64,000 nt of DNA from the NCBI GenBank assembly GCA_020342235.1, contig CP073214.1, positions 186,001 through 250,000 of the forward strand, written 5' to 3'. Origin of the DNA: Saccharomycopsis phalli. Taxonomy: Eukaryota > Ascomycota > Saccharomycetes > Ascoideales > Saccharomycopsidaceae. The position numbers and the translations under genes are program-made. Shown here one piece after another: positions 52,043 to 61,553 of this stretch (position 1 is the first letter of the stretch; each line of letters opens with the position of its first letter). Below the pieces are notes generated by a model that saw only the letters and a list, made by a program, of their open reading frames with translations, made no database searches and was not told where the DNA came from.

Positions 52043-53387
52043 AGCCATATGATTTCTTATTGTGGTGATCGTGTCGATGATATCGGTGATGCTGATGGTA
52101 GTGTTCTTTCTCATCCTCATCACCCTCATCCTCATCACCCTCATCATCACTCTCATTATATTCCTCCCCCTCATCATCATCCTCATAGTCATTTACTTCT
52201 TCTATGTGTTCGCGCTGATTGCCATTATTCTCTTGTTCTTCATTGATGCTTTTACCGTGCACATAACCATTATTCTTCACTTCACCTTCTTCATACGCCA
52301 GCGACAGAGAAAGTGTTTTTTCTTTTAAATTACCTTTCTGATATCTCATCTGGCCTAATAGCACACTCAAATTGCTTTTCATCATTTTATAATCGGTGAT
52401 TTTCTCCATCACTTCCAAAAAGTTTTTACCATCATTCCTTAGGAGATCATCAGCTATCGATGCTAGTCCATTATTCTCCTGCAAAGAAAGCCATCTCTTG
52501 ACAAGCTCAGAGGGAGGCTCACCCTTTGTGAGATCGGCAAATGCCGGATCTTCCAAGGTCTTTAACGTAGCCTTTACATTCTCCGGTGAAAGCTCGCTAA
52601 ACATTTTTTCCATGGGCATTTCGCCAATTAAAGAAGGCAAGCTGCCTTGTGAACTGATCAGTTCATCTAATACCTTGTCTAGCTGTGAATCCCTCGTAAC
52701 TGTTTCTGATTGGCTCTTGTGTTTCTGCTTCTGAGACAGAGGAACTTCAGTTATCTGATCCAGAAGTAGCTTATCTATCGACGGCCTCTCTAGAGGCGGC
52801 GTGTCTAGTAGTAGAAACCCGCAAGCCATTTCATCTTCAAAGACTTTATACAAATGCTCCACTTCTTGTTCCACATATTCTCTTTTATCACCACATACAC
52901 TACACGTGCAGCTATTTCTGGTTTCGTCTTTGAAGCTCTTTATAAATGTCTCCTTGTCGAACATGATTACTTCTTTCTTTTGTTCAAAAGAGAGACTTTC
53001 CCAAAATTCCTTTATATGATCCTTCGCAGCTTGATACTGCTCATCGCCTAGCTCAACAGCCCGGTCAAATATATCAAGCGCTGATTCAGGTAGCTTATTC
53101 TGGTTTTCGTCCATTCCTTCCACAATAACCTCTCCATTGTTCCCTTGACGAATCACCCTATGGGTTGGATAATCATCGTCTGCATTTAAAAGATCCCCTT
53201 TCAATAACTTAAATCCTTCTTCTGATACAATCGGCAGCACTGTCTTTGCCTTCTTTTTCTTTTTCTTCTTCTTTTTCTTCTTGGCGCTGCCTGTATGTGT
53301 ACTATCCTGATAATCAAAATGAATACTTTCGCCCGTTATAAAAGGCCGAAGCTTCGGACTTTCTTCTTCTTCAGAATAATTCTCCAT
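50376..53387 (-). CDS. NST1: Nst1, stress-linked coiled-coil protein
   Basis: The protein has 1003 residues, with the Nst1 layout. An N-terminal poly-Lys run (K x11 near residues 37-47) is followed by KTVLPIVSEEGFKLL and a conserved region with FNERTFIKSF-like FDKETFIKSFKDETRNSCTCSVCG (a likely zinc-binding CxCxxC) and VEHLYKVFEDEM. Next come acidic stretches, a poly-His tract, and a long highly charged coiled coil rich in Glu, Arg and Lys (about 500-650). The C-terminus is Asn/Ser-rich and disordered. In S. cerevisiae Nst1 affects salt tolerance and interacts with the splicing factor Msl1; it also associates with P-bodies. Family assignment is by layout and the conserved N-terminal block. 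Confidence 0.85.
52007..52042 (-). repeat. (GAT)12 microsatellite coding the NST1 poly-His tract
   Basis: An uninterrupted GAT/ATC array on the forward strand, read on the minus strand as CAT codons for about 12 histidines, extended by further His codons nearby. Likely length-variable. Confidence 0.8.
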
Positions 53388-53822
53388 ATTGATATACTTA
53401 AACTTGGATATAGTTGATGGCTCTTGCTCTGACGATACGAGTGAATCTTGGCGCGATAAAAGAACCAGTATGGTTAGACTTCCGAATCAAAAATGTACCA
53501 AGTGCTCCGCCGGGGTAGTCTTACCTGATGTTTTAAATAGTACTAATCAGATTTATTTTTTGTATAGTGCAAATTATTGCATCAACCATACAATAATATA
53601 CCCTATATGGTCGTAGCGCCAGATTGACTAGAAAAAAGGATGCCCTCTTTCCACGGGGCCACAAACCATGGGGTACAAGACCGGTAACACTCCTACGGAT
53701 GAAAATGAACAATTACTAGGTCAAACAAAAAATTCTTAATTAATAAATAGTAATAAGCTTGGAAGACAAAACCACAATTCAAAAAGATAAAGAAATATAC
53801 GCGGTTTTGGAACTTTGACAAG
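53388..53822. other. Intergenic region between NST1 and YVC1
   Basis: 435 bp holding the NST1 promoter and the YVC1 3' flank. No gene or strong motif was recognised. Confidence 0.4.
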
Positions 53823-55817
53823 TCATGCATCGCTCTCGGGTTTTGCGATTGACGTTTTTTCTTCACTCAACTTTTTAACCAAGTTGGTTAACTTGTCAAG
53901 TTTCTCATGTAACTCATAGATTTCCCAAGAAACACCCAATTCGTTACCACTCTTAATTGGCGGAGCTAATTGTTTAACTTTCTTATTGAAATGATTTAAG
54001 TCGATTGAGAATTCAGGATCCTCTCGTTCAGCAATTCTTTGCGCTTCTAGGTTAGCCTTGATAGCCCGGGTAGTTGTCGAAACTCCACTTTCGGCAAAAA
54101 CTCCATTTTGGAGGTTGTCTTCATACCCGTCTTCTAAATCCCATTCGGTGTCGACTTCATTGGCATCATCAGGCAACCCTTTGAATCGGTTATACTGAAC
54201 TCTTCTAGCATTTCTTGTCTCAAATATCGAGGTAACTAACAAGAACGGGGTGTAGAGTGTCAAAAGAATCACATAATTAATCTGCTTAAATAATCTTCTT
54301 GGAACCCAGCCACTCAATGGAAGGGTCAAGCATAAAAATTCTATAAGATTGAATGGAGGAATAAACAAATCCTCATCTGGGGATCTAATGTATCTCAAAG
54401 TCTTGGATGCACTCAATGCCAAGTATTCTTCGGTAGAATGCTCGATAATAACAGAATAGGAACTATTAAACAAAGCACCCAAAATGTTTAATAATATAAC
54501 AGTAATAATGAACACAAACATATAGTATAATATTCCAGAGTATGGGGGTGCTAATTTCTCAAATGCACCAAAGTCCGAACCACCAATCACCGTTTTCACC
54601 ATGGAGTGAAGTAAAATACGTGTCTTGTCTCGAGTCCCGTCCGCGGAATCCAAACCTAAAAAGCCTTGTAAGAATCCAATGATGATGATAAACAACAAAA
54701 CGAAAAAGAGAATGGATTCCTTCATCATCTTTTGAATAACCACAATCATCGCACCAACAAACTTCTGAGAGTCCAAGTAAAGAAGAAGTCTGGTCCACAT
54801 GAATGGAGCAGCACAGGACAAGATCTTATAAGAAATTTCACCATAATAAAGTCGGATATCTGAGCCTTTTGGCTTGGAAGATGCGATTAATCTGAACACG
54901 AACGAAACAATAATCAATGTGTACATAGTATCATTGAATGCGTTCCAGAATCGAAAATAATTGTAGCCAACATGGTAAAACTTGATAATTTCATCCAAGG
55001 CAAAACCTATAGTAAAAATATAGTATAGGTACTCAAGAAAATCAGGGTGATACGAGTCATGTGTGTTCAACACATAAGTGAAGAGAATAAGATAGAGGAT
55101 AGAAATAAATATCTCAATATAGTTTTGATACATTGGTGTCTTCAATCTGTTTGGATTGAAGTGCACACCAATTTTCGACTTGCTTACGCCCTCATAAATA
55201 ACATAACTTTGAGGGTCTCTCACAGACTGTACAATCCAGCCTCTCCATAGCCATTTCATACATCTTTGATAACCAGAAGTGCCGATTATAACAATCGAGT
55301 GTCTATCAACCGCAAGTTCCAAAGCAGAAACCGGGACAGTGTCTTCGTCATGCAAGCAAATGGAGTAACGACGACAGAGCATTTGAATGAAGAGATATGA
55401 TTCATCCTTTTGTGATTCAATGATTAATTTGGCCAACTGCTCACAGGCATTATATCTAGATAGATAAATTTCCGAGTCATGCAAATTCAATTCGCTTAAT
55501 TGGCCATACCAGTTTGTGACGGTCAAGAGACAGAAAAGAATACATGCCCTGTACTTTCTGGAGGATGTGTTCTCTTCACCATTCCCCTTACCACCACACG
55601 CCTCATAGGCCAACTGTAAAACACGAGGAGTTAAAATGTTTGACAACTCATCAGCAGGGACTTCCACAGGAATAATCTGGTCAATCAAATTTTTGAGATT
55701 CAAAGCGATACGAAATACCTGTCTGGAATTTGGTGGCAGATAAAGCTTAACCTCAGTCTCAGTGGTAGGCAAAAGATTAGAATCACTGGGAGTAGCCTCA
55801 ATATCCCCTTCACTCAT
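53823..55817 (-). CDS. YVC1: Vacuolar TRP-type cation channel Yvc1
   Basis: The protein has 664 residues, near the 675 of S. cerevisiae. A cytosolic N-terminal helical domain (about 1-235) precedes a six-segment transmembrane block (about 235-480, including YIEIFISILYLILFTYVL and FFVLLFIIIIGFLQGFLGL). The pore region lies before the last helix (MFVFIITVILLNILGALFNSSY), and the cytosolic C-terminus ends in a short coiled coil (LHEKLDKLTNLVKKLSEEK). It carries an acidic patch (DANEVDTEWDLEDGYEDN), as expected for the Ca2+-sensing region. Yvc1 releases Ca2+ from the vacuole on osmotic shock and is activated by Ca2+ and PI(3,5)P2. The ATG at 55817 opens MSEGDIEATPSD. Confidence 0.94.
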   Translation of the reverse strand: MSEGDIEATPSDSNLLPTTETEVKLYLPPNSRQVFRIALNLKNLIDQIIPVEVPADELSNILTPRVLQLAYEACGGKGNGEENTSSRKYRACILFCLLTVTNWYGQLSELNLHDSEIYLSRYNACEQLAKLIIESQKDESYLFIQMLCRRYSICLHDEDTVPVSALELAVDRHSIVIIGTSGYQRCMKWLWRGWIVQSVRDPQSYVIYEGVSKSKIGVHFNPNRLKTPMYQNYIEIFISILYLILFTYVLNTHDSYHPDFLEYLYYIFTIGFALDEIIKFYHVGYNYFRFWNAFNDTMYTLIIVSFVFRLIASSKPKGSDIRLYYGEISYKILSCAAPFMWTRLLLYLDSQKFVGAMIVVIQKMMKESILFFVLLFIIIIGFLQGFLGLDSADGTRDKTRILLHSMVKTVIGGSDFGAFEKLAPPYSGILYYMFVFIITVILLNILGALFNSSYSVIIEHSTEEYLALSASKTLRYIRSPDEDLFIPPFNLIEFLCLTLPLSGWVPRRLFKQINYVILLTLYTPFLLVTSIFETRNARRVQYNRFKGLPDDANEVDTEWDLEDGYEDNLQNGVFAESGVSTTTRAIKANLEAQRIAEREDPEFSIDLNHFNKKVKQLAPPIKSGNELGVSWEIYELHEKLDKLTNLVKKLSEEKTSIAKPESDA

Positions 55818-56142
55818 GTTGTTTTAAAAATAACAGCAGATAGTTATGAAACACGAAAATTAAACCCAGCTTTTTGGGACCTGCAAAATCCTAGTGGGTT
55901 GAAATGTGATACTCCCACACATTACCATGAATCCAACCCCCGTGTCTAAACCCCGTGTCTAAACGGATAATATTTTTACTAGAATAATATCATACCAGTC
56001 CAACTAATATTTATTGATATTAATCTATATATACTATATCGAATAAATTTCAGAGATCGGCACCGGATACCAAAACAGCAGACAAAAACAACAATAAAAA
56101 ATGCGCAAACCAAAATCATGAACTCATAAACTAGAACATGGC
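55818..56142. other. Intergenic region upstream of YVC1
   Basis: 325 bp, AT-rich. It carries a small direct duplication CCCCGTGTCTAAA near 55937-55962 and no gene. Confidence 0.4.
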
Positions 56143-56412
56143 TCAATTGTCCAAGAAGTTGTCTGACTTGTCCGACTCAACTTTACCAGTGGCATTTGTA
56201 ATTTTTTGGCCAGTTAGAGGACCGTTTTGTGAGGCCTTCAATCGGTACTCGGCAAAACTTTTGTAAGTGTGTTCAGCACGAATTGGCTGCTGAGAAGCCT
56301 CAGATGGCGCCTTTGTTGCGCTTTCAAAATATACTTTGCTGCTTGAGCAAAAGTTTCGCATTCTAGGAGTAACACGAGTAAGTCTAAAGGCAGTGCGACA
56401 GTTGCAGGACAT
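56143..56412 (-). CDS. Small, probably mitochondrial protein of unknown function (89 aa)
   Basis: The ATG at 56412 gives 89 residues. The first ~20 (MSCNCRTAFRLTRVTPRMRN) are Arg-rich with no acidic residue, a typical mitochondrial presequence. A conserved-looking block follows (AEHTYKSFAEYRLKASQNGPLTG), then a hydrophilic tail (KSDNFLDN). There is no membrane segment. The promoter holds a Reb1-like site (56657-56663), a CACGTG (56626-56631) and a TATATAA element near 56520, a combination common for nuclear genes of mitochondrial proteins. I do not recognise the family. The start context and promoter make a real gene likely. Confidence 0.65.
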   Translation of the reverse strand: MSCNCRTAFRLTRVTPRMRNFCSSSKVYFESATKAPSEASQQPIRAEHTYKSFAEYRLKASQNGPLTGQKITNATGKVESDKSDNFLDN

Positions 56413-56747
56413 GTTTAACAGTAGGTGGTGTTATAGGACGTAGAATTAATTTGTCGAATTGAATTTGTTTAAGAAAACTATAAAGTAAACTAAGAATTTT
56501 TTTGGAAAATCATTCGGAATTATATACCCTCGTAAACCACTCCGATTACAAATTGCATCTGGCAAAACTTGTCATGTCATGATGCAATTTCGGACTTAAT
56601 CGGTGAGGAGTGAACTAACTAACTGCACGTGAAAAGTGTGAGGTGGTATAAATTATCGGGTAAAAAGTCACGTATTTCCCACGGGGTTTGAAAAACGTAT
56701 CAAAACTCAAGGGACGTGAAATGTAGCAAAGCCAAGCGGGGTCTTAT
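56413..56747. other. Promoter of the small mitochondrial-type gene
   Basis: 335 bp between its start and the BER1 stop, with Reb1-like, CACGTG and TATATAA elements as listed. Confidence 0.5.
56657..56663 (+). promoter_or_regulatory. Reb1-like site upstream of the small mitochondrial-type gene
   Basis: CGGGTAA, 26 bp from a CACGTG at 56626-56631. Reb1 with Cbf1 type sites is a familiar pairing in yeast promoters; motif evidence only. Confidence 0.5.
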
Positions 56748-57647
56748 CTAATGTACACTATGCATCGCTAAGTCACTGAAACTGTTCAAAAACTGTATGG
56801 GAATATCTTTTTGGTCATACTTATACATAATCAGACTCCTAAGAAAATTTTTCCCCTGCACATCAATTGTCAGATTGCCCCTCCCGTTATTATCGTGATC
56901 CATTCGATTAAGAAATGTCGCTTTAATATGTTTCTCATTCTCTAAAAATTGCCTATATTTCATGTTTTGACTCCTTTTATTTCTGTTTTTCTTTTTTACT
57001 GCAACAAACCCCTCATTGTCTTGCTGATCATTTTTCTTCGCAAATACGCCATTGTTTGGGAAGCTTGAAGAGGCTTGCAGATGTTCCTTGTTTAGTGGCA
57101 CCGTCTCGTCCGCTTGCTCAATGAGAAATGATAGTCTTGCAAAGTTTGGATATTTTGCAATGAGGTCGTTTAAGGTTAGTTTTTCTGCGTGTGTCATTAT
57201 ATTGTTAGAGATTAATATTCTTGGATAATAATTTTTTATTATATCCTCAAGCAATTGTATTGGCACATGAGGCATGAAGTATATTATTGTAGTATCATCT
57301 TGTTGATCGTTTGTGTATACTTCTTCTACAACATACCCCAAGCTGGTCAAAAATATCTCGTCAATCTCCTTGAAGACCGGATCATAAAGCGAGACATCTT
57401 TTGCTTCAATGTTTAATCCTCTCACAATGCAATTCAAATATGCCAACTGATTTCTGGCTGGCGACTCAGCACATGGCGAGCCGATTCCAAGGCACCTCAT
57501 TTTGTATGTTAAGCTTCTGTCCAATTTCCCCAAGGAGATTTTGAAGAATTCTGACGTTGAAACAATCCCCTCTTGTTGGGTAGTGACTGTAGTCAACCAT
57601 TCTAGATTTTCCTCGTTAACAACGGCTCTGTCTATATGCCTCTTCAT
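56748..57647 (-). CDS. BER1: SRR1-domain protein Ber1
   Basis: The protein has 299 residues (S. cerevisiae Ber1 has 274). The SRR1-like domain is clear: RCLGIGSPCAESPARNQLAYL (about 51-72), then LYDPVFKEIDEIFLTSLGYVV, then TTIIYFMPHVPIQLLEDIIKNYYPRILISNNI. A Lys-rich insert (KKKNRNKRSQ) and a C-terminal segment specific to this lineage follow. Ber1 is linked to microtubule function through benomyl resistance and to N-acetyltransferase NatB in S. cerevisiae; the biochemical role of the SRR1 fold is not established. It is divergent from the Maf-family gene across 194 bp. Confidence 0.85.
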   Translation of the reverse strand: MKRHIDRAVVNEENLEWLTTVTTQQEGIVSTSEFFKISLGKLDRSLTYKMRCLGIGSPCAESPARNQLAYLNCIVRGLNIEAKDVSLYDPVFKEIDEIFLTSLGYVVEEVYTNDQQDDTTIIYFMPHVPIQLLEDIIKNYYPRILISNNIMTHAEKLTLNDLIAKYPNFARLSFLIEQADETVPLNKEHLQASSSFPNNGVFAKKNDQQDNEGFVAVKKKNRNKRSQNMKYRQFLENEKHIKATFLNRMDHDNNGRGNLTIDVQGKNFLRSLIMYKYDQKDIPIQFLNSFSDLAMHSVH

Positions 57648-57841
57648 CGTACTGAAAAATCTTTTTTATTTCCAAACTGTGGGCGAAAATCAGTACAATA
57701 TCAGAGCGCTTATCTCGTTTCAGTTTAAATAACCTGCCAACAATGTATAAAACTATGTGATTAAATATTTACATGTAGTTGTATGGTTAGATACTCTGAC
57801 ATTATGTATATGACCAAAGTTTACTAAACCATCCCACACAA

Positions 57842-58509
57842 ATGAAACTTCCAGTATATGCTGCACTTGGGAATAAAGATTTTATTCTTGCCTCTACTTC
57901 AATCAGACGGAAAGAAATCCTTGCCAACTTGGGATTCAAGTTTAGAATCGTCGGTTCAAACTTTTCTGAGGACTTAGATAAGAGCAAATATACTCCTGAA
58001 GAAGTACGTAATGCTTTAATTAATAAATATACTAACGGTAGTATGTCTCGGAGACTGCGGCTCGAAAAGCATTTGACGTGTGGAATAGTCAGAATATAAA
58101 ACCAGACATTTTATTGTCGGCTGATACTGTGGTAATTGCAAATGGTGTAATCTACGAGAAGCCTGCAAACAAGCAAGTCCAGTTGCAGAATCTTAGAGAG
58201 TTTCAGCGTCAGCGCGCGGAAATTTATGCCAAGACTGCCATAGTAATATTAATTCCCTATGGCGATTCTTATAAAATTATACGTGACTTAGAAAGCACTA
58301 GACTTTACATGGACTTTGACAACTTGACAGACCAGTTCTTGCAACTGTATGTAGAGTCAGAGGAAGGACTCAATGTGGCTGGTGGATTTAAAATTCAAGG
58401 TATGGGAGGATTGTTGTTCAGCAAAATCGAGGGCGACTATAGTAATGTGGTAGGATTGCCTTATGGTAAGACCTTTCGACTAATTGAAGAGGCATGTGCG
58501 TCACTCTAA
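57842..58509 (+). CDS. Maf/HAM1-like nucleoside triphosphate pyrophosphatase (YOR111W type), two exons
   Basis: Exons 57842-58003 and 58042-58509 give 209 residues. Maf motifs: FILASTSIRRKEILANLGFKF (the substrate-binding start), then across the splice junction YTPEE-YVSETAARKAFDVW, then LLSADTVV with the catalytic Asp, and the GGFKIQGMGGLLFSKIEGDYSNVVGLP block near the end. Members hydrolyse dTTP, UTP or modified nucleotides to monophosphates and so clean the pool. S. cerevisiae YOR111W is the likely orthologue. Without splicing the frame is broken in the middle of the motif; with it the family alignment is continuous. The REFQRQRAEIYAKTAIVIL segment is somewhat diverged from the usual SGR/H motif. 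Confidence 0.88.
58004..58041 (+). other. Intron of the Maf-family gene (38 nt)
   Basis: GTACGT donor, perfect TACTAAC branch (58030-58036), GGTAG acceptor; branch A to acceptor G is 6 nt. Phase 0. Only the GTACGT donor, not the nearby GTAATG, keeps the frame. Confidence 0.9.
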
Positions 58510-58526
58510 CAATAAGTTTCCTTGGG

Positions 58527-58533
58527 CGGGTAA
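58527..58533 (+). promoter_or_regulatory. Reb1-like site upstream of TAF7
   Basis: CGGGTAA in TTGGGCGGGTAAATG, about 55 bp upstream of the TAF7 ATG, in the 74-bp gap after the Maf-family gene. In so short a gap it may also help end upstream transcription. Confidence 0.5.
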
Positions 58534-58583
58534 ATGAATGATTAATGTACGTTTTGTAAAACCTATAGTAGACGGTAATTAAC

Positions 58584-60131
58584 ATGGTTAAAATTAAGTT
58601 AAAGAATAAACCAATTCAAAAAGGAGAAGATGGAGTAGAGAAAGAACAGACCAAAAAACTTAAGGTGAAGTTAAAGCAGCCATCCAGCTCAGTTTTAAAG
58701 CCCAAGACAGCGAAATCTGTTAAGTTGAATCCCAATGTGAACAAGACGATAAAGCTAAAGCTCAATCAAAAAGCAGATCTGAGCGATAGGAAACCATCGA
58801 TCCGACCGCCTCCAAAGGTAAAAGTTATGCCTCGAATCAGGTTCAAGGTTTTGGGAGATGGATATGACTCTGAGGCGCCTGACAAAGAAGATGAGCCACT
58901 TGTGGAAGAGGGCATCATATTGCGATTGATGAATGACCCAGAGCTAGATTATGTTAAGCATTGTATAGATAAGGAAGATTTCAGTGGAATCAGTATTCGA
59001 TGGAAAGATTCGCGACGAGCAGTGGTAGTAGTTAATGATTCATACTACCTTGGAAAGCTAGTGGACTTGCCCTGTTTAATTGAAAGTCACAAGTCTGTGG
59101 ATAGAAAAAGTTTATTCAAGACGATAGACATTTGCCAAATGTTGTATGTTTTTGAGAAAATCACTGAGGAGCAATTCTCTATATTTATCAATTCGCGCAA
59201 CTACGATGACGAGGACGAGGATACCGCTGAAAACAGCTATGATAAGGAAGTATTAAAGTCTATAAATGATTCCTTTAAAAAGGTGGATGAATTGGCATCA
59301 GATGGACTTACGCCGCCTATGAAACAAGTGCGCAAAAACAGATTTAAGTCGACATTGAACGTAAAAACCATTGAAAAAGTGGAGAATAAAGTGGAGGAGT
59401 TGCTTAGGTTAGATGATGATGCTGAAACTATACAACTCGAGTTAATGAGCGAATCCGAGTATAAGGACAGATATGTTAATTTTGTCCAGACTCCTTCGAA
59501 CACTCAACGAAACCCATTGTTCTCAGGTGACAGCCTAGCAGAAGATATGGAAGAACCAGAGCCAGAAGTAGAAATGGAGGATGTAGAAGAAGTGGATGTG
59601 GAAGTTGAAGGTGAAGCTGATATGGAGGATATTGAGAATGAGTTGGAGAAACTCATTGAGAATATGGATACTGAGAAAGAGAGTGATGATGATGAAGATG
59701 AGGATGATGACGACGATGAGGCCGGGGAGGCGACAGGGGAGGCTTCATTGCAACACAATAAAATACTCAAAGAAGAGATTAATGAGTTGGAAGCTACAAT
59801 CAGAGACAAGGAGACTAAATCTAAGGAGATATTAAACGAGATACTTCGAAACAGAGTACTCGACACTATTCTGAGATTGAAGAAGGAATTAGAAATGAAG
59901 AAGAAGCAATTGAAGACTGAGGAGAGCAAGGACCAACGGATGATAGATATGGGTAAAGATGACGACGATGACGACGATGACGATGATGATGAAGTTGAGG
60001 ATGTGGAGATTGATGATGAGGAGGAAGAGGAGGAAGAGGAGGAAGAGGAAAATAGGATTCAAACATCACAGGCAGGGCAAAACGCTGCATCCAATGAAGA
60101 CGATGATACATTTATGGATGACTTGTTTTAA
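58584..60131 (+). CDS. TAF7: TFIID subunit Taf7
   Basis: The protein has 515 residues (590 in S. cerevisiae). A Lys-rich head (1-85) with repeated KxKLK blocks precedes the TAFII55 N-terminal domain (about 105-210): VEEGIILRLMNDPELDYVKHCI, FSGISIRWKDSRRAVVVVNDSYYLGKLVDLPCLIESHK, and TIDICQMLYVFEKI. The acidic middle, a coiled coil (about 395-450) and the Asp/Glu tail complete it. The tail is coded by GAY and GAG repeats near 59960-60050. Taf7 binds the Taf1 acetyltransferase region in TFIID. An in-frame CTG at 59871 falls at a position that is Lys in S. cerevisiae, and it fits Ser better than Leu. Confidence 0.94.
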   Translation: MVKIKLKNKPIQKGEDGVEKEQTKKLKVKLKQPSSSVLKPKTAKSVKLNPNVNKTIKLKLNQKADLSDRKPSIRPPPKVKVMPRIRFKVLGDGYDSEAPDKEDEPLVEEGIILRLMNDPELDYVKHCIDKEDFSGISIRWKDSRRAVVVVNDSYYLGKLVDLPCLIESHKSVDRKSLFKTIDICQMLYVFEKITEEQFSIFINSRNYDDEDEDTAENSYDKEVLKSINDSFKKVDELASDGLTPPMKQVRKNRFKSTLNVKTIEKVENKVEELLRLDDDAETIQLELMSESEYKDRYVNFVQTPSNTQRNPLFSGDSLAEDMEEPEPEVEMEDVEEVDVEVEGEADMEDIENELEKLIENMDTEKESDDDEDEDDDDDEAGEATGEASLQHNKILKEEINELEATIRDKETKSKEILNEILRNRVLDTILRLKKELEMKKKQLKTEESKDQRMIDMGKDDDDDDDDDDDEVEDVEIDDEEEEEEEEEEENRIQTSQAGQNAASNEDDDTFMDDLF

Positions 60132-60547
60132 CCATAGTCCAACCACTGTAAATTATAGAAATGCATTAAATGCAACAGCGTATGTCTTACGTATATGAAT
60201 ATAATATGTTTTAAATATTTTAGTGTGTAAACTTTGTAACATCCACTATCCGTTTCAGACACTCGTGTAACCATGGGGCTTAAGGCATATTTTTGCGCTT
60301 GGTGACAGGTGATAGATGACTATAATATTATAAATGAATATGACAGATGTAGATATTAGAGGTCACACAAAAATTATTAACTAATTTGATTCGAGATGGA
60401 GTAGGCAGGTGACGTGACCAAATATTTGACTTGGGATCATATGGTGTGTGTACACATCATAGGCACAGCTTCGCAGGACGTGGGTTATATACGGACGTAT
60501 ATAATAAAACAGTGAGAATCCATGGGACCTCCAGCAATAACAAATAC

Positions 60548-60634
60548 ATGGGTTGCATGGAAAGTTTGATCGCATTCCTACGTCTGGGTTTCGTCGCATT
60601 CCAACGACTGTTTGGAAAGTCAGACGTTGTTTGA
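60548..60634 (+). CDS. Possible 28-codon micro-ORF with an N-myristoylation-like start
   Basis: The frame MGCMESLIAFLRLGFVAFQR, ending LFGKSDVV, follows a TATATAATAAAAC element by about 40 bp. MGCMES fits an N-myristoylation and palmitoylation signal, and the rest could form an amphipathic helix. Two codons are CTG, which would be Ser in a CTG-clade yeast and would weaken the helix. A different 15-codon frame starts earlier on the same putative transcript. Speculative. Confidence 0.15.
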   Translation: MGCMESLIAFLRLGFVAFQRLFGKSDVV

Positions 60635-61459
60635 GTAAGGATCAAATAGCGGGGTGATCACTAGGCAATTGAGGGAGTTTTCGGACAAGCATTTATTCAA
60701 TACTACGGAAAACCAATTACGATAATCGGCCATAGATACTACACACCTTGCAAATGGACAGTACACCGACTATGGTTATTATTGCTGGGCGTAATGTAGA
60801 AAGTCTCATGTTTTACAATATGTACTCTCGAAATCCCGGTAGGTAAATCTTGCGTTAAATGTTTCTATACTCAAAATCTGAGTGGCAGTGCCTTATACAA
60901 ATCCAGTAAATGCCAACCATAAGTATCTGATATTTACACCATATATAATTTTAATAGCCAAAAACTTATATATGGAAGTAGTTACCTTTGTAAAATGTGT
61001 AATCTATATTCTCTTTATTGTCTCAGGGAATTACTGCAGGCGACTGTAGTATTGCGCCTGCAATCGCACCAGGCTAATATTGACTGCCACGGCCCTAACT
61101 GATTTTGTTCAGACTAGAATATTTTACCACTTTGAAAATTACCATCTACCCTTTCATCATCTGTTTTATATTTGGTCCATTGAAAAATCTCTCACAACAG
61201 TATCCAGGCAGACTAAAGATTCGGAAACTCCTCTAATTTATTTATTCGGTGTTTTGTACCACCCTCTCAACAGGATTTCAAATTAGCCTGCAAACACTTG
61301 AAAGCCTTGGACTGTTGCAAGCTCCACCAAATCTGACAGATAACTTTGACAAGTTTTCAAGAAACATCTGATTTTGTGTCAGCTTTTCTTTTCGTTATAC
61401 TTTAGCTCTTTTTAGATATTAGTTTGCGCTTAGTATCTTTGGGGGGCCAAGGTCATTAC

Positions 61460-61466
61460 TTACCCG
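61460..61466 (-). promoter_or_regulatory. Reb1-like site upstream of the ELL-like gene
   Basis: TTACCCG, 88 bp upstream of the ATG at 61554. Motif match only. Confidence 0.5.
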
Positions 61467-61553
61467 AAGCTGGAATAGTCAATCAAATCACCCAATCCAA
61501 CACAACAGTATTCGGGCGCCTCACAGAACCCAAACAAGAGGAAGCCGAATATC

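Larger units (their letters stand above)
60132..61553. other. Intergenic region, about 1.4 kb
   Basis: AT-rich with TATATAA elements near 60495-60510. It holds the low-confidence 28-codon frame described separately and the ELL-like promoter (Reb1-like site at 61460-61466). Nothing else is supported. Confidence 0.45.

Noticed and set aside
51902-52328. Met/Ile- and His/Pro-rich frames over the NST1 GAT repeat
   Set aside because: These are microsatellite translations in the wrong frames.
57842-58509. Frameshifted Maf-family pseudogene
   Set aside because: The break is explained exactly by a 38-nt intron with a perfect TACTAAC branch, and splicing restores the family motif.
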